DNA of 64,000 nucleotides from JBBRDU01 sp038230335 (GTDB lineage Bacteria > Verrucomicrobiota > Verrucomicrobiia > Chthoniobacterales > UBA10450). This document shows positions 8,774-17,996 of this stretch, piece by piece. Location: the NCBI GenBank assembly GCA_038230335.1, contig JBBRNL010000004.1, positions 62,001-126,000 of the forward strand, written 5' to 3'. Position 1 is the first letter of the stretch; each line of letters opens with the position of its first letter. The translations under genes and the position numbers were made by a program. Under the pieces are notes generated by a model. That model did not search any database and was not told the DNA's origin. It saw nothing but the letters and a program-made list of their open reading frames with translations.

Positions 8774-9637
8774 ATGAAGATCGCGCTGGCCGGCCTCTTC
8801 TTCTTCTGCCTGACTCAGGCTCGTGCCCAAATTCAGGTCGACCTTAAGTTTCCGCGTCTGCAATTTATCGCTTACGAACCGGTCACGGCCACGCTCGGTA
8901 TTACCAACCTGGCCGGACGCGACATCGATTTGCGGGATGCCGATGGTCAGAATTGGTTTGGCTTTGAGGTGACGGGCTCGGAAGGTCAGTCGATCGGACC
9001 GATCAAGGCGACCTCGCAGCCGTCCCTCAAAATCGAAGCCGGCAAAAGAGTCACGCAGAAAATTAATCTGACCCCCCTCTTCCCCGTGCATGACTTCGGT
9101 GCCTACCATGTGCGCGCCCACATTTATTTCCCGGACCTGGGAAAATTCTTCTATTCTCAGACCAAAGTATTTGAGGTAACCGACGCGCGGGCCATGTGGC
9201 AGCAGACGGTGGGAGTTCCGGACGGGGCCGGCCCCGGCTCCGCCCGCACCTACTCATTAATGACGAACCGTTTCCCTAATCACACTTCGCTTTATGTGCG
9301 CGTCGCCGATAAAGACACGGGAATCGTCTACGCTACTTACTCGTTAGGCCATATGATTATTTTCGACGATCCAAAGGTACAGATTGACAAGACGAACCAG
9401 CTTCACGTCCTGCATTGCTCTGCTCCGCGCAGTTGGTCCTACTCGGTCGTTGGTTTGAACGGCGAACTCGTTTCGCATTCCACCTTCGGCGAAACAAAAA
9501 CGCGGCCACGCCTCGTCCAAACGGCCGATGGAATGGTCGCAGTGCGGGGAGGCATGCTGGATACGCCTGCCGCGGCCTCCTTGGCTAACCCGATCCCGAA
9601 ACTTTCCGACCGTCCTGAAATCGGCGGCGATCAATAA
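8774..9637 (+). CDS. Secreted protein of unknown function
   Basis: A 287-residue exported protein. I chose the ATG at 8774 rather than the frame's first Met at 8702 because it begins a clear signal peptide (MKIALAGLFFFCLTQARA, then Q). The mature part starts with an Ig-like beta domain (PRLQFIAYEPVTATLGITNL, VTQKINLTPLF, YHVRAHIYFPDL), then a segment about ILYATYSLGHMIIFDDPKV that may be a second beta domain. I do not recognise the family. It precedes the amidase with a short overlap, which suggests a role at the envelope. Confidence 0.65.
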   Translation: MKIALAGLFFFCLTQARAQIQVDLKFPRLQFIAYEPVTATLGITNLAGRDIDLRDADGQNWFGFEVTGSEGQSIGPIKATSQPSLKIEAGKRVTQKINLTPLFPVHDFGAYHVRAHIYFPDLGKFFYSQTKVFEVTDARAMWQQTVGVPDGAGPGSARTYSLMTNRFPNHTSLYVRVADKDTGIVYATYSLGHMIIFDDPKVQIDKTNQLHVLHCSAPRSWSYSVVGLNGELVSHSTFGETKTRPRLVQTADGMVAVRGGMLDTPAAASLANPIPKLSDRPEIGGDQ

Positions 9638-10605
9638 TGAGATCCCCAAGTCATATCCTTATCCTGTCCGGCTTTTTGTCGCTCGCGCAATGGGCCAGCG
9701 CGCTTCCCCAAGCCGGGGCTATCGCAGCCCGCGAAAAAAGCAGCTCGAAAACGCCGCATGCCGTCGCCGTCACACGATCGGCCCCCGCCACGAGCGAGCA
9801 AAATACGCCGGTGCGCTCAAATACAGTCGTCGTGATCGACGCCGGACACGGCGGATTCGATCGCGGCGGAATTCCTGGCCAACGCGTCCCGGAAAGCATT
9901 ATGACGCTGGATGTCGCACTGCGTCTTCGCACCATTCTTCAGGCCAGCGGATATCGTGTAGTCATGACGCGCAGTACTGATGTGTTCGTGCCACTGGGCA
10001 CCCGCGTCGCCATCGCTAATGCTTATCGCAATGGCATTTTTGTTTGCGTTCATTTCAACTCCGCCACACGCCGCGGAGCCAACGGCATCGAAACATATTT
10101 CTACAGCAGTCAGAGTCTTCCTCTCGCTTCCGCCATCCATTACTACGTCGCGGGTGGTGCACCCTCGCTCAACCGCGGAGTACGTCGCCGCGGTTACTAC
10201 GTCCTGAGAAAGACGACCATTCCATCCGTGCTCGTGGAATGTGGATTCCTCACCAATCCTTCGGAAGCGCAGTCCGTCCAATCCTCTGGTTATCGACAGA
10301 AATTGGCCGAAGAAATTGCGCGCGGCGTTCGCGCGCGCGGTTCCGTCGCCAATAGCCGCGTGACCAACGCGCCCGCTTCGGAAAGCCTGGCCACGGCCGC
10401 TTCGGACGTGCCCTTGCAACCATTCATCGATCAGACCCGCGTGCATGATCCTGATTTGTCGCGCAAGCGCTCAGGCAAGCATGGTTCGAAATCGAGATCT
10501 GCTTCGGCCAAGAGCAGCAAGAAGAAGAAAAACTCGGATAGCGACAGCACCAGCAGCTCCAGAAAAAAGAAGAAAAAGCCCGCCCCCAAGGATACGGAGA
10601 ACTGA
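9637..10605 (+). CDS. N-acetylmuramoyl-L-alanine amidase (Amidase_3)
   Basis: A 322-residue exported zinc amidase that cleaves the bond between MurNAc and the stem peptide. The signal peptide is at residues 1-23. The catalytic domain starts at VVVIDAGHGGFDRGG (first Zn His), with the conserved E in VPESIMTLDVALRL, the second His in VCVHFNSATRRGANG and the catalytic Glu in SVLVECGFLTNP. After about residue 250 a Lys/Ser-rich tail (KSSKKKKNSDS, then RKKKKK) is unusual and could bind anionic wall polymers. Its TGA is followed at once by the TTG start of the next gene. Confidence 0.9.
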   Translation: MRSPSHILILSGFLSLAQWASALPQAGAIAAREKSSSKTPHAVAVTRSAPATSEQNTPVRSNTVVVIDAGHGGFDRGGIPGQRVPESIMTLDVALRLRTILQASGYRVVMTRSTDVFVPLGTRVAIANAYRNGIFVCVHFNSATRRGANGIETYFYSSQSLPLASAIHYYVAGGAPSLNRGVRRRGYYVLRKTTIPSVLVECGFLTNPSEAQSVQSSGYRQKLAEEIARGVRARGSVANSRVTNAPASESLATAASDVPLQPFIDQTRVHDPDLSRKRSGKHGSKSRSASAKSSKKKKNSDSDSTSSSRKKKKKPAPKDTEN

Positions 10606-12105
10606 TTGGATTCGCCGATTTTAAGTTCGGCGCAAATGCGTGAAGCCGAAGAATCGGCCTTCGCTCGCGGCATCACCGCCGAAGCCCTCATGGAACAGGC
10701 CGGAGCGGGCATCGCACGCGTCGTCACCCAATTTTTCCCGCGCGCTGGTCGGTGCATCGTTTTCGCGGGAAAAGGTCATAACGGCGGAGACGCTCTCGTA
10801 GCGGCCGGGCATTTGGGACGGGCCGGATGGATCATTGACCTCCGGCTCTCTTCTCCCGAGGAGGAATGCGCCGATCTGACGCGGAAGAAATTGCAGTCCC
10901 TGCGCGACGCGCCCGACCCCAGGCGAGTTGATGGGACATGGACGGGAACCCCCGACCACACCGTCATCCTCGACGGACTGCTTGGGCTCGGCGCGAAAGA
11001 GCTCCTGCGCGAGCCCATCCGCAGTTCGGCTCAGGAAATCAATCGCCTGCGCCGCGAAGAAGGTGCTTTTGTCGTCGCCGTCGATATTCCCACCGGCCTG
11101 AATGGTGATTCAGGGGAAACCGACCCGGAAGATTGCGTCATGGCCGATTTCACGGTCACGATCGGATTCGCCAAGCATGGTCTGATTGTGGACTCGGCCC
11201 TCGACATCGTCGGGCGGCTCGAAGTTGTTTCCCTGCCGGATTTGCTTGCGGGAGAGAGCGCGGCTAACGAATCGCTCGCCACGGCCTCTTCCCTCCAGGC
11301 GCTTTTGCCACGGCGCAAGTTCAGCTCCTACAAGAATCAATTCGGTCGCATCGGAATCCTGGCTGGTTCGGAAGGGATGATTGGCGCGGCCATCATGACA
11401 ACGGAAGGCGCGCTTCGCGCCGGCGCGGGCTTGGTCGAATTGTTCGTGCCAAGGGAGCTGTATCCACTCATGGCAGCGGTCGCTCCGTCCGAAGCCATGG
11501 TCCGACCCTTTCGCGCGCTCAAGGAACTGGTCGAACAAAAGGTCGATGTCTGGGCGGTCGGGCCGGGGCTCGGGACGGACCGCGCCTCAGACATCATCAA
11601 GTTTATTGATCAAGTGAGACAACCGATGGTGATCGATGCCAGCGCCCTCGACATCCTCAGCAGCAAAACGGATATCCTGAAACGATCGCCCGGTCCGCGT
11701 CTGCTCACCCCGCACCCGGGCGAGATGAATCGACTGTTCGACTCCGGCAAAATGTCCCGCGCCGGGACCGCCCGAAACTTTTGCGAACAATTTCCCGTCA
11801 CCCTTCTGCTTAAGGGAAGCCGCACCGTCGTGGCGGAGCGATCGCGGCCGCTCAGTTACAACTCGAGCGGAAATCCGGGAATGGCCACGGGCGGCATGGG
11901 CGACGTCCTGACCGGAGTCTGCGCAGGTCTCATCGGTCGCGGCTTGAGTCTTTACGACGCCGCCCGCATCGGCGCATGGGCCTGTGGTCGCGCCGCCGAG
12001 ATCTCGGTCCTGGGCGGCGACCAGAGCGAAGAATCACTCCTGCCCCGCGACGTCCTGGCCAATCTCGGCCACGCCTTTAACGAATTGCGTGCTCGTATTG
12101 TCTAA
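10606..12105 (+). CDS. nnrD: Bifunctional NAD(P)H-hydrate epimerase/dehydratase
   Basis: A 499-residue metabolite-repair enzyme that converts damaged NAD(P)HX back to NAD(P)H. The NnrE epimerase domain (about 1-215) opens with ILSSAQMREAEESAF and has the GKGHNGGDALVAAGHL nucleotide-site loop. The NnrD ADP-dependent dehydratase domain (about 235-499) has IGILAGSEGMIGAA, LLTPHPGEMNRL and the signature NPGMATGGMGDVLTG. The start is TTG at 10606, directly after the preceding TGA; a later ATG at 10636 would remove the first residues of the conserved NnrE start, so TTG is preferred. The fused form is common in bacteria (YjeF). Confidence 0.92.
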   Translation: MDSPILSSAQMREAEESAFARGITAEALMEQAGAGIARVVTQFFPRAGRCIVFAGKGHNGGDALVAAGHLGRAGWIIDLRLSSPEEECADLTRKKLQSLRDAPDPRRVDGTWTGTPDHTVILDGLLGLGAKELLREPIRSSAQEINRLRREEGAFVVAVDIPTGLNGDSGETDPEDCVMADFTVTIGFAKHGLIVDSALDIVGRLEVVSLPDLLAGESAANESLATASSLQALLPRRKFSSYKNQFGRIGILAGSEGMIGAAIMTTEGALRAGAGLVELFVPRELYPLMAAVAPSEAMVRPFRALKELVEQKVDVWAVGPGLGTDRASDIIKFIDQVRQPMVIDASALDILSSKTDILKRSPGPRLLTPHPGEMNRLFDSGKMSRAGTARNFCEQFPVTLLLKGSRTVVAERSRPLSYNSSGNPGMATGGMGDVLTGVCAGLIGRGLSLYDAARIGAWACGRAAEISVLGGDQSEESLLPRDVLANLGHAFNELRARIV

Positions 12106-12226
12106 GCGTTGCCCGTTGTCTCGCCTTTCTACTTTGTATTCGATCGCTTCCCGCTCCCTCACCGCTACCCTCGCGGTTTCTCCCCGCATGTCGCTCATCC
12201 CAGCTCGCTCCATTCTACTTTCTTAG

Positions 12227-13105
12227 ATGCCTGTTTATTCCGATAGCCGTCCTCTTGAAATAGGGCCGCCTCCACCGCAGGGAGCATGGGCACGCACGAA
12301 GAAGGCGCTGGGTCCGGTCGCCGGCGTCGGAATACTAATCGCGAAATTCTTCGCCAAGGTGAAGTTCTTCATTCTGCCTTTGCTCAAGTTTCTGCCGGTG
12401 ATTCTGAAATCCGGCGGAACCATGATTCTCTCCATCGGGGTTTACGCCATGGTGTTCGGATGGCAATTCGCCCTTGGCTTTGTCCTTCTCATTTTTGTGC
12501 ATGAATGCGGCCATCTCGTTGTCGCCCAAAGATTCGGCCTCAAGGTCAGCGCGCCAGTCTTCATTCCATTCATGGGCGCGTTTATTCTGCTCAAGGATCA
12601 GCCGCGCAATGCCTGGATGGAAGCGTGCGTCGGAATTGGAGGCCCCATCTTCGGCGGATTGGCTGCGCTCGTTTGCAATATGATGGGCCAGGCGTTCGAC
12701 GCCCCGATTCTCATCGCGCTCGCCTCGTCCGGCTACTTCTTGAACCTGTTCAATCTCGTGCCGGTCGGCTTCCTGGACGGTGGCCGGATCGTGACTGCAC
12801 TATCACGCTGGCTCTGGTTGCCCGGGATGGCTCTCCTGGCTTGGTTTGGGTTCACCCATCCGAATTTTATCGTGTGGATGATCATCATTGTGTCCTTGCC
12901 CAGAGTTTTCTCGTTGTTCCGCAAGCGCACCCAGGAAGAAGAACGCTACTTCGAAGTCACACCGACCCAGCGGTGGACCATGTCCGTTCTGTATTTCGGT
13001 CTAATCGCCATCCTCGCCCTCGGCCAATACGTTGCCCATAACCAACTGGCCGACCGCGGATTTGTCCCGCACACCCGGCGCCAAAGCCAGCCCGTCGTGC
13101 AATAA
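12227..13105 (+). CDS. M50 family membrane metalloprotease (site-2-protease-like)
   Basis: A 292-residue polytopic membrane protein with five to six hydrophobic segments. The zinc site HECGH (H-E-x-x-H) lies near residue 91 in LIFVHECGHLVVAQRFG. The third ligand is the Asp in FNLVPVGFLDGGRIV (near 184). These are the hallmarks of M50/S2P proteases, which cleave within the membrane. No PDZ domain is visible, so it resembles the short minimal S2P group rather than RseP. Substrate unknown. It sits about 120 bp after nnrD and converges with the cyclase gene. Confidence 0.85.
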   Translation: MPVYSDSRPLEIGPPPPQGAWARTKKALGPVAGVGILIAKFFAKVKFFILPLLKFLPVILKSGGTMILSIGVYAMVFGWQFALGFVLLIFVHECGHLVVAQRFGLKVSAPVFIPFMGAFILLKDQPRNAWMEACVGIGGPIFGGLAALVCNMMGQAFDAPILIALASSGYFLNLFNLVPVGFLDGGRIVTALSRWLWLPGMALLAWFGFTHPNFIVWMIIIVSLPRVFSLFRKRTQEEERYFEVTPTQRWTMSVLYFGLIAILALGQYVAHNQLADRGFVPHTRRQSQPVVQ

Positions 13106-13114
13106 CGACGGATT

Positions 13115-15496
13115 CTATTTGCTCATGATAAGGTTCTGGAAGCGCGGATCGTTGCGAATCGGGTCCCACTCCCAGCGATACTTGAGGTCGTTGATAGTGA
13201 CGCTGTAATCCGCGCTGTCGACCGCTCCCGGCGTTTTCAGGAGACGTTCAATCAGCGGAAAAGCCAGGTCGTTTTCACCGAGCCGCGCGTAGATCAGCGC
13301 GAGGTAGCAATTCATGATCGCGCCGTCGAAAGCATCCTTCGATTCCGGCTTCAGCTCGACCGCGCGACGTCCTTCGCGAATCGCCTCATCCTTGCGCCCC
13401 ATGAATGCATAAAGCCATCCGAGATTGGCGTGCCGGTCCGCGCTTTCAGGAGCTTCCTTCACCGCGGTTTCGAAAGCCGGACGCGCCATCTCAAAATATT
13501 TCAGCGCGTTTTCGCGGTCGTTTCGCGCGAGGTAAATACAACCCTGCAGAAAACTTTTCGGCGTCGAACCGCCATTGGTGTAGTAAACCTCGCTGACCAT
13601 CGCGGCACCCAGCACTTGCTGGGCTGCGGCAAAATCGCGCTGCACCATCGCAACGTCCCACCGGCAGGAAGTCGCTGCGCCGTCCGGATCGACGCCGGCC
13701 GGAACCTGATCGAGCAGACCCTTCAGCAGATGAGTGTCTCCTTTCCACCAGAAATCAACGTAGCCGCTCTGAATTTTTGCGACCAACGAGGCGGGGGCCA
13801 TGGACCGCATGCGTTCGGCCGCGCGCGATGCCTCCGGCCACAGACGCAGGGCCGTGTAAGTGAAAACAAGATTGCGGGCGATGTTCGGATTTTGCGGGTC
13901 GAGCGCCTGTATTCGTTCGTAGGCCGCGAGCGACTCCTCCCAGCGGCCCTGCCGCCTTTTGATCGCGGCGATGAGTCCACCGACTTCGGCGTTGTTTGGT
14001 GAGAAGCGCGACGCTATATCAAATTCGCGCAGCGCACCGTCGTAATCACCATCGAACCAGTAGATGCACTGCCCCAGAGCGAGATGCGCTTCCGCCCGAT
14101 TCGGTTGCAAACGCAGCGCGGTCTCGGCCTCCTGCCGGGCCTCGTTTTTCCAACTGTCGAGCGGCTCGAAATAATGAAAGATCTGCGCGCAGGTCGAAGC
14201 CAGCCGGGCATGCGCCAGGGCAAATTTCGGATCGAGCGTGATGGCCTGCCGATATAATTGCTCGGCGACTTTGTAATCTTCCAGGAGCGTGTCCGGATTG
14301 CGCTCGATGTGATTGGCCCGCAAATAGACGAGGTAGGCATCCGCGTTGGCCGTTAGCTTCTTTTCCACACGCGCCTTTTCGTCCGTACTCATTGTTACGC
14401 GAAGCGCGTCGGCAATTTCAGCGGCGAGCTCGCCTTGCAAGCCGAGCGAATCCTGCATCGTTCGGTCGTAGCGGTTCGCCCAGAGATGCCGGTCGTGCGC
14501 GGCGTCGATCAGCTGCACATTCACTACGACCCGGTTCCCCTCCCGCCGGACGCTTCCTTCCAAAATGTTAGCGACGTTCAAGGCCTTACTGATGGAGCGC
14601 AGATTGTGCGTCGCCTTTGACCCCCGATATCCCATGACACTCGTGCGGCTGATGACCCGCAGGCCTTCGATCTGCGCCAGGGAAGTCAGAATGTCGTCCT
14701 GAATCCCGTCGGCAAAAAATGCGTTCTCTTTCTCGTCGCTAAAATTCTCAAATGGAAGGACGGCGATGCTCTTGCCGGACGACCCCGCCCAGGTTCCGTG
14801 CAAAAACAGAAAAACTGCCGCCGCCATGAGCGCTAATAATATAGCGGCGGCTCCAATCAGGACGTTGCGCCGGCGAAGAGTGGGCGGCGGACGATGCGCG
14901 GCTTGTTCCTCCCGCGCTTTCCTGATTTTAGCGGGCAGTTCCGGATTGCCGGCGTCCCCCGTATAAAGATTTACCACCGGAATGCTCACCTCATGTTTGA
15001 CCGTGCATTCTCCCAGGTCATGCAGGTGCGGCTCCCACTGCCTCGCCTGCGCCAAATCTTCGGCCACGCGTTTGGAAAGCAGGATGTGTCCGGCATCTCC
15101 ACAATCCATGACACGCTGCGCGATATTGATTCCGGCGCCCGCAATATTTGTTCGATCGTTCACGTCCCTGACCTCGTTGATCGGACCGCTGTGAATTCCC
15201 ATGCGCAATTGCAACTGCGGGTACTCCTTCGATTTCCGGGTGATCTGGATGGCGCAAAGCACGGGCGCCTCCGGGCCGTTCAAGAAAACCAACGCCATCC
15301 CATCCCCGACGGGAAGCCGGATGAGCTTGCCCGCCTCTTCGGCGGTCCGGAATGAATCCGTGCTCCGCACAATATCGGTCAATTCCTGCTGGAGCCGCCG
15401 CTGATCGTCGAGCAGCAGCTTCGAGTAACCCACCACGTCCATGAACAAGACGTGGCCGATTTCCAACCGAAGGTCCGAATCAGACGCAGCGGGCAT
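13115..15496 (-). CDS. Class III cyclase-like / TolB-N / TPR signalling protein
   Basis: A 793-residue one-membrane-span protein. Residues about 10-165 form a class III nucleotide cyclase homology domain (HVLFMDVVGYSKLLLDDQ with the metal Asp, LPVGDGMALVF, LRMGIHSGPI, NIAGAGINIAQRVMDCG). One transmembrane helix follows at about 212-236 (VLIGAAAILLALMAAAVFLFLHG). Then comes a TolB-N/FlgO-like domain (IAVLPFENFSDEKENAFFADGIQDDILTSLAQI, about 248-365) and at least five TPR units to the C-terminus. Similar fusions occur in many soil bacteria. Whether the cyclase is active is uncertain, since the transition-state Asn/Arg positions could not be checked. Its 5' end is about 100 bp from uvrB, so the two are divergent. 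Confidence 0.85.
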   Translation of the reverse strand: MPAASDSDLRLEIGHVLFMDVVGYSKLLLDDQRRLQQELTDIVRSTDSFRTAEEAGKLIRLPVGDGMALVFLNGPEAPVLCAIQITRKSKEYPQLQLRMGIHSGPINEVRDVNDRTNIAGAGINIAQRVMDCGDAGHILLSKRVAEDLAQARQWEPHLHDLGECTVKHEVSIPVVNLYTGDAGNPELPAKIRKAREEQAAHRPPPTLRRRNVLIGAAAILLALMAAAVFLFLHGTWAGSSGKSIAVLPFENFSDEKENAFFADGIQDDILTSLAQIEGLRVISRTSVMGYRGSKATHNLRSISKALNVANILEGSVRREGNRVVVNVQLIDAAHDRHLWANRYDRTMQDSLGLQGELAAEIADALRVTMSTDEKARVEKKLTANADAYLVYLRANHIERNPDTLLEDYKVAEQLYRQAITLDPKFALAHARLASTCAQIFHYFEPLDSWKNEARQEAETALRLQPNRAEAHLALGQCIYWFDGDYDGALREFDIASRFSPNNAEVGGLIAAIKRRQGRWEESLAAYERIQALDPQNPNIARNLVFTYTALRLWPEASRAAERMRSMAPASLVAKIQSGYVDFWWKGDTHLLKGLLDQVPAGVDPDGAATSCRWDVAMVQRDFAAAQQVLGAAMVSEVYYTNGGSTPKSFLQGCIYLARNDRENALKYFEMARPAFETAVKEAPESADRHANLGWLYAFMGRKDEAIREGRRAVELKPESKDAFDGAIMNCYLALIYARLGENDLAFPLIERLLKTPGAVDSADYSVTINDLKYRWEWDPIRNDPRFQNLIMSK

Positions 15497-15589
15497 GCCC
15501 AGTCATATTTCACCGTTTCAGGCAATGCTGACGAGCCAAAATCGGCCCTCGTCGCTTTCGGGCGGCAATTCGCAGTGCTACTTTGTCCA

Positions 15590-17830
15590 ATGTCCTTTCA
15601 GCTCGAATCGAACTACCAACCGAAAGGCGACCAGAGCCAGGCCATTGCCAAACTGGTCAAGTCGATCGAGGCGGGAAATCGGCATCAGACACTTCTCGGC
15701 GTCACCGGATCGGGCAAAACCTTCAGCGTGGCCAACGTCATGCGCGAAGTAGAGCGGCCTACCCTGGTCATCTCGCATAACAAGACGCTGGCGGCGCAGC
15801 TCTATTCCGAGTTCAAGCAGTTCTTCCCGCACAACGCGGTCGAATATTTCGTCAGTTATTTCGATTACTACCAGCCGGAAGCCTACATCCCGCGCTCCGA
15901 CACCTATATCGAAAAGGATTCTTCCATTAACGAAGAAATCGAACGTTTGCGCCTGTCCGCCACGAGCGCACTTCTCTCGCGGCGCGACACCATCGTGGTG
16001 GCCAGCGTCTCCTGTATCTACGGTGTGACTTCGCCCGAGGACTATTTGCGCATGCTCTTGACTGTGAAAAAAGGACAGCAGGTCAGCCGCGAAGCCGTGC
16101 TGGGCCGCCTCATCGACATGCTTTACGAGCGCAACGACATGAACTTTTCCCGCGGCAAATTCCGCGTGCGAGGCGACGTGGTCGAAGTTTATCCGGCCAC
16201 CGCCGATGAGGAAGCGATCCGTCTCGAATTTTTTGGCGATGAACTGGATGCAATCACTCGCTTCGATCCTCTCACCGGTCATGCTCGGGACTCGTTAGGG
16301 GTCATTACTTTTTTTCCGGCCAAACAGTTCGTCACGCCAGCGGACAAGCTGAATGTAGCGCTCCGCTCCATTCGGGAGGAATTAGAACAGCGCATTATCG
16401 AACTCGAATCCCAGTCCAAACTGCTCGAGGCGCAACGCCTGCGCATGCGCACGGAGTACGACCTCGAGATGTTGCAGGAGATGGGGTTCTGCAACGGCAT
16501 CGAAAACTATTCGCGCCATTTGTCGGGCCGCCCGCCCGGCTCCAAACCCTTCACCCTGATCGATTTCTTTCCCAAGGATTTTCTGCTCGTGGTGGATGAA
16601 TCGCACGCCACCATCCCGCAGATCGGCGGCATGTACGAAGGCGACCGCTCGCGCAAAAGCGTGCTGGTCAATTACGGTTTTCGTCTCCCCAGCGCGCTCG
16701 ACAATCGGCCGCTTAACTTTGATGAGTTCATGAAGATCACTAATCAGGTGATCTACGTAAGCGCCACCCCGGCCGAGTTCGAGATTAAGAACAGCGTGGT
16801 CGGCAACAAAGGTTATTTCCCGCATAAGCGAGCGAGGATCGGCGCCGATGAACAGGTCCCGTTTGTTCTTCCGGGCGAACCTGTAGCGGCGGTCTATGAC
16901 CGCCGAGCCGAAGAGCAAACCGCCGGAAGCACGCCGCTCATCTTATCACGCACCGATCAGCCGCCCGAGCAATTCGACGTGCATACGCCGGGCGCGCCTC
17001 TCGTGGTCGAACAGATCATCCGTCCGACCGGATTGCTCGACCCAAAAGTCACGATCAAAGCGCTCACGCATCAGATCGACGATACCATTGAGCTGTGCCG
17101 CCAGCGCGTGGAGAAGAACGAACGTGTCCTTGTCACCACCTTGACCAAACGAACGGCCGAAGATCTGGCCGATTATTTGCGCGATGTGGGCTTGAAAGTG
17201 CGTTACCTGCACAGCGACATCGATACGATCGAGCGTGTCGAAATTCTGCGTGGGTTGCGCGCGGCCGAGTTCGATATTCTCGTTGGCATTAACCTGCTCC
17301 GGGAGGGCCTCGATTTGCCGGAAGTGTCCCTGGTATGCATCCTCGACGCGGACAAGGAAGGATTTTTGCGCAGCCAGACTTCACTGATCCAAACGGCCGG
17401 GCGCGCCGCACGGCATATCAACGGCGAGGTTGTCCTTTTCGCCGATCAGATGACCAAAAGCATGGCGGCGTTGATCTCGATCTCGGAATATCGCCGCACC
17501 AAGCAGGTGGAGTACAACGAGAAGCATGGAATCACGCCGCAAACCGTCCGGCGCGCCGTGCAGGAGAGTTTGCACACACTCCTGAAAGGGCGCGAAATCG
17601 CCTCGTCCGTCATTAACGATGCGGGCGGCAATTTTGATTTGACGGAACTGCTGCGCGAGTTGGAGGACGAAATGCAAACGGCTTCGGCCAATCTGGAATT
17701 CGAACGCGCGGCCCTCTTGCGCGATCAAATCAAGGAAGTGAAAGACGGCACCGGCATCTCCAAGATTGAGCCGAAACGGCGCCCTGTGAAGTACACGCGG
17801 AACTCGGGAAGACGCCGTTCGCGCGTTTAA
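15590..17830 (+). CDS. uvrB: UvrABC system protein B, with an in-frame REP insertion
   Basis: A 746-residue DNA damage-verifying helicase of nucleotide excision repair. Start chosen at ATG 15590 (MSFQLESNYQPKGDQSQAI), not the frame's first Met at 15452, because UvrB begins at this point. Seen: Walker A GVTGSGKT (about 37-44), the beta-hairpin region YFDYYQPEAYIPRSDTYIEK, VVDESHA (motif II), YVSATP (about 389-394), RPTGLLDP, TLTKRTAEDL, GINLLREGLDLPEVS and a C-terminal UvrC-binding UVR segment. Between SATP and VVEQIIRPTG there are about 66 residues more than I recall for E. coli UvrB. Within this insert, residues 431-439 are encoded by a REP-like palindrome. All catalytic motifs are intact, so the gene is probably active. 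Confidence 0.95.
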   Translation: MSFQLESNYQPKGDQSQAIAKLVKSIEAGNRHQTLLGVTGSGKTFSVANVMREVERPTLVISHNKTLAAQLYSEFKQFFPHNAVEYFVSYFDYYQPEAYIPRSDTYIEKDSSINEEIERLRLSATSALLSRRDTIVVASVSCIYGVTSPEDYLRMLLTVKKGQQVSREAVLGRLIDMLYERNDMNFSRGKFRVRGDVVEVYPATADEEAIRLEFFGDELDAITRFDPLTGHARDSLGVITFFPAKQFVTPADKLNVALRSIREELEQRIIELESQSKLLEAQRLRMRTEYDLEMLQEMGFCNGIENYSRHLSGRPPGSKPFTLIDFFPKDFLLVVDESHATIPQIGGMYEGDRSRKSVLVNYGFRLPSALDNRPLNFDEFMKITNQVIYVSATPAEFEIKNSVVGNKGYFPHKRARIGADEQVPFVLPGEPVAAVYDRRAEEQTAGSTPLILSRTDQPPEQFDVHTPGAPLVVEQIIRPTGLLDPKVTIKALTHQIDDTIELCRQRVEKNERVLVTTLTKRTAEDLADYLRDVGLKVRYLHSDIDTIERVEILRGLRAAEFDILVGINLLREGLDLPEVSLVCILDADKEGFLRSQTSLIQTAGRAARHINGEVVLFADQMTKSMAALISISEYRRTKQVEYNEKHGITPQTVRRAVQESLHTLLKGREIASSVINDAGGNFDLTELLRELEDEMQTASANLEFERAALLRDQIKEVKDGTGISKIEPKRRPVKYTRNSGRRRSRV
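16881..16905 (+). repeat. REP-like palindrome, family A, inside uvrB
   Basis: The same CTGTAG plus GGCGGTCTATGACCGCC element as at 3944, here translated in frame as PVAAVYDRR within UvrB. The palindrome is intact and the reading frame stays open. Confidence 0.85.
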
Positions 17831-17849
17831 GCGCGGAATTCGCGCAGGG

Positions 17850-17883
17850 CTGGAGACACGGCAAGAGAGTGCCGTGGCTACAG
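17850..17883 (-). repeat. REP-like palindrome, family C
   Basis: Just after the uvrB stop, CACGGCA-AGAGAG-TGCCGTG forms a 7-bp stem. Read on the minus strand it is preceded by CTGTAGC, the same flank as family A. It could also end uvrB transcription, but no T-run follows. Confidence 0.6.
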
Positions 17884-17996
17884 GAAGAGCGCTAGCCGCC
17901 CCACTCTGTTGAGGCGTCTTCGCTTTCGCTGTCATCCCGAACTCGCGCAGACGGATCCTCTTTCCAATCCGGTTGTAATCCTCTCCCGGCAATGCG

